Assembly: GCA_035771165.1 (NCBI GenBank)
Contig: JAWNZC010000351.1
Span: 6,301,001 to 6,365,000, forward strand
Origin: Paragorgia papillata
Lineage: Eukaryota; Cnidaria; Anthozoa; Scleralcyonacea; Coralliidae
DNA: 64,000 nt
Direction: 5' to 3'
Of this stretch, positions 63,837 through 64,000 are shown piece after piece; position 1 is the stretch's first letter; the number at the start of each line of letters is the position of its first letter. The translations under genes were made by a program, and so were the position numbers. The notes under the pieces were generated by a model. It was not told where the DNA came from and did no database searches. It was given only the letters and a program-made list of their open reading frames with translations.

Positions 63837-64000
63837 CTAAATAAGAATCAAAGAAACAATAATATTTATCCAATTCGTTAATAATTCATAAAGAAAATTC
63901 AAAAGAAATGAATGTTTAATCAGGTGTTGTAAATCGGATATAGATTCGTCCTGATTTACATAAACTTTCCGATCGATTTTCTCACCCTAAACAGCTTAAA

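Overview
This is animal nuclear DNA: intron-containing genes with GT/AG splice sites, about one-third G+C, and very rich in transposons, foldback (long inverted-repeat) elements and microsatellites. No bacterial-style operons, rRNA operon or CRISPR are present. The ciliary dynein-2 gene, THAP/DDE and RTE/CR1-type mobile elements and tRNA- and 5S-derived SINEs suit an early-branching marine animal, most likely a cnidarian. That placement is inference; no taxonomic marker was tested.

Layout. 1-2.4 kb is repeat debris with a long (ATTGT)n tract. 2.63-7.28 kb is a 4.65-kb DNA transposon with identical 80-bp inverted ends. It carries two convergent genes, a three-exon SWIM zinc-finger protein (+) and a THAP-DDE transposase whose C-terminus looks like a ubiquitin-specific protease (-). 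A tandem copy of its host site next door is an empty site showing a 2-bp AT target duplication. 7.9-10.1 kb is foldback DNA. 10.15-16.81 kb (-) is a two-exon secreted protein joining a GH24 (phage-type) lysozyme-like domain to Cys-rich granulin-like repeats, with the catalytic Glu position apparently Gln. Its 5.7-kb intron holds a SINE and a 4-kb nested foldback. 18.4-20.4 kb (+) is a decayed multi-pass membrane protein gene with an acidic 18-bp coding minisatellite. 22.6-24.35 kb is a foldback element and 24.4-27.05 kb (-) a dead RTE-type LINE.

27.84-63.84 kb (-) is the 3' part of one large gene, the ortholog of DYNC2H1, the cytoplasmic dynein-2 heavy chain that drives retrograde intraflagellar transport in cilia. 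Twenty-two exons can be joined in phase, giving 870 residues to the stop. One conserved segment of about 50 residues, expected between 57.39 and 60.56 kb, was not found. The introns are crowded: a LINE inside (ACTC)n DNA flanked by 0.7-kb direct repeats (42.57-49.05 kb), a CR1/jockey-like LINE piece, SINEs, many MITEs, and microsatellites up to 0.7 kb.

The host genes are functionally unrelated (an immune-type secreted protein, a membrane protein relic, a ciliary motor). The most interesting items are the transposase-deubiquitinase-like fusion, the lysozyme-like/granulin protein with a substituted active site, and the microsatellite-embedded LINE with a possible 0.7-kb target-site duplication.
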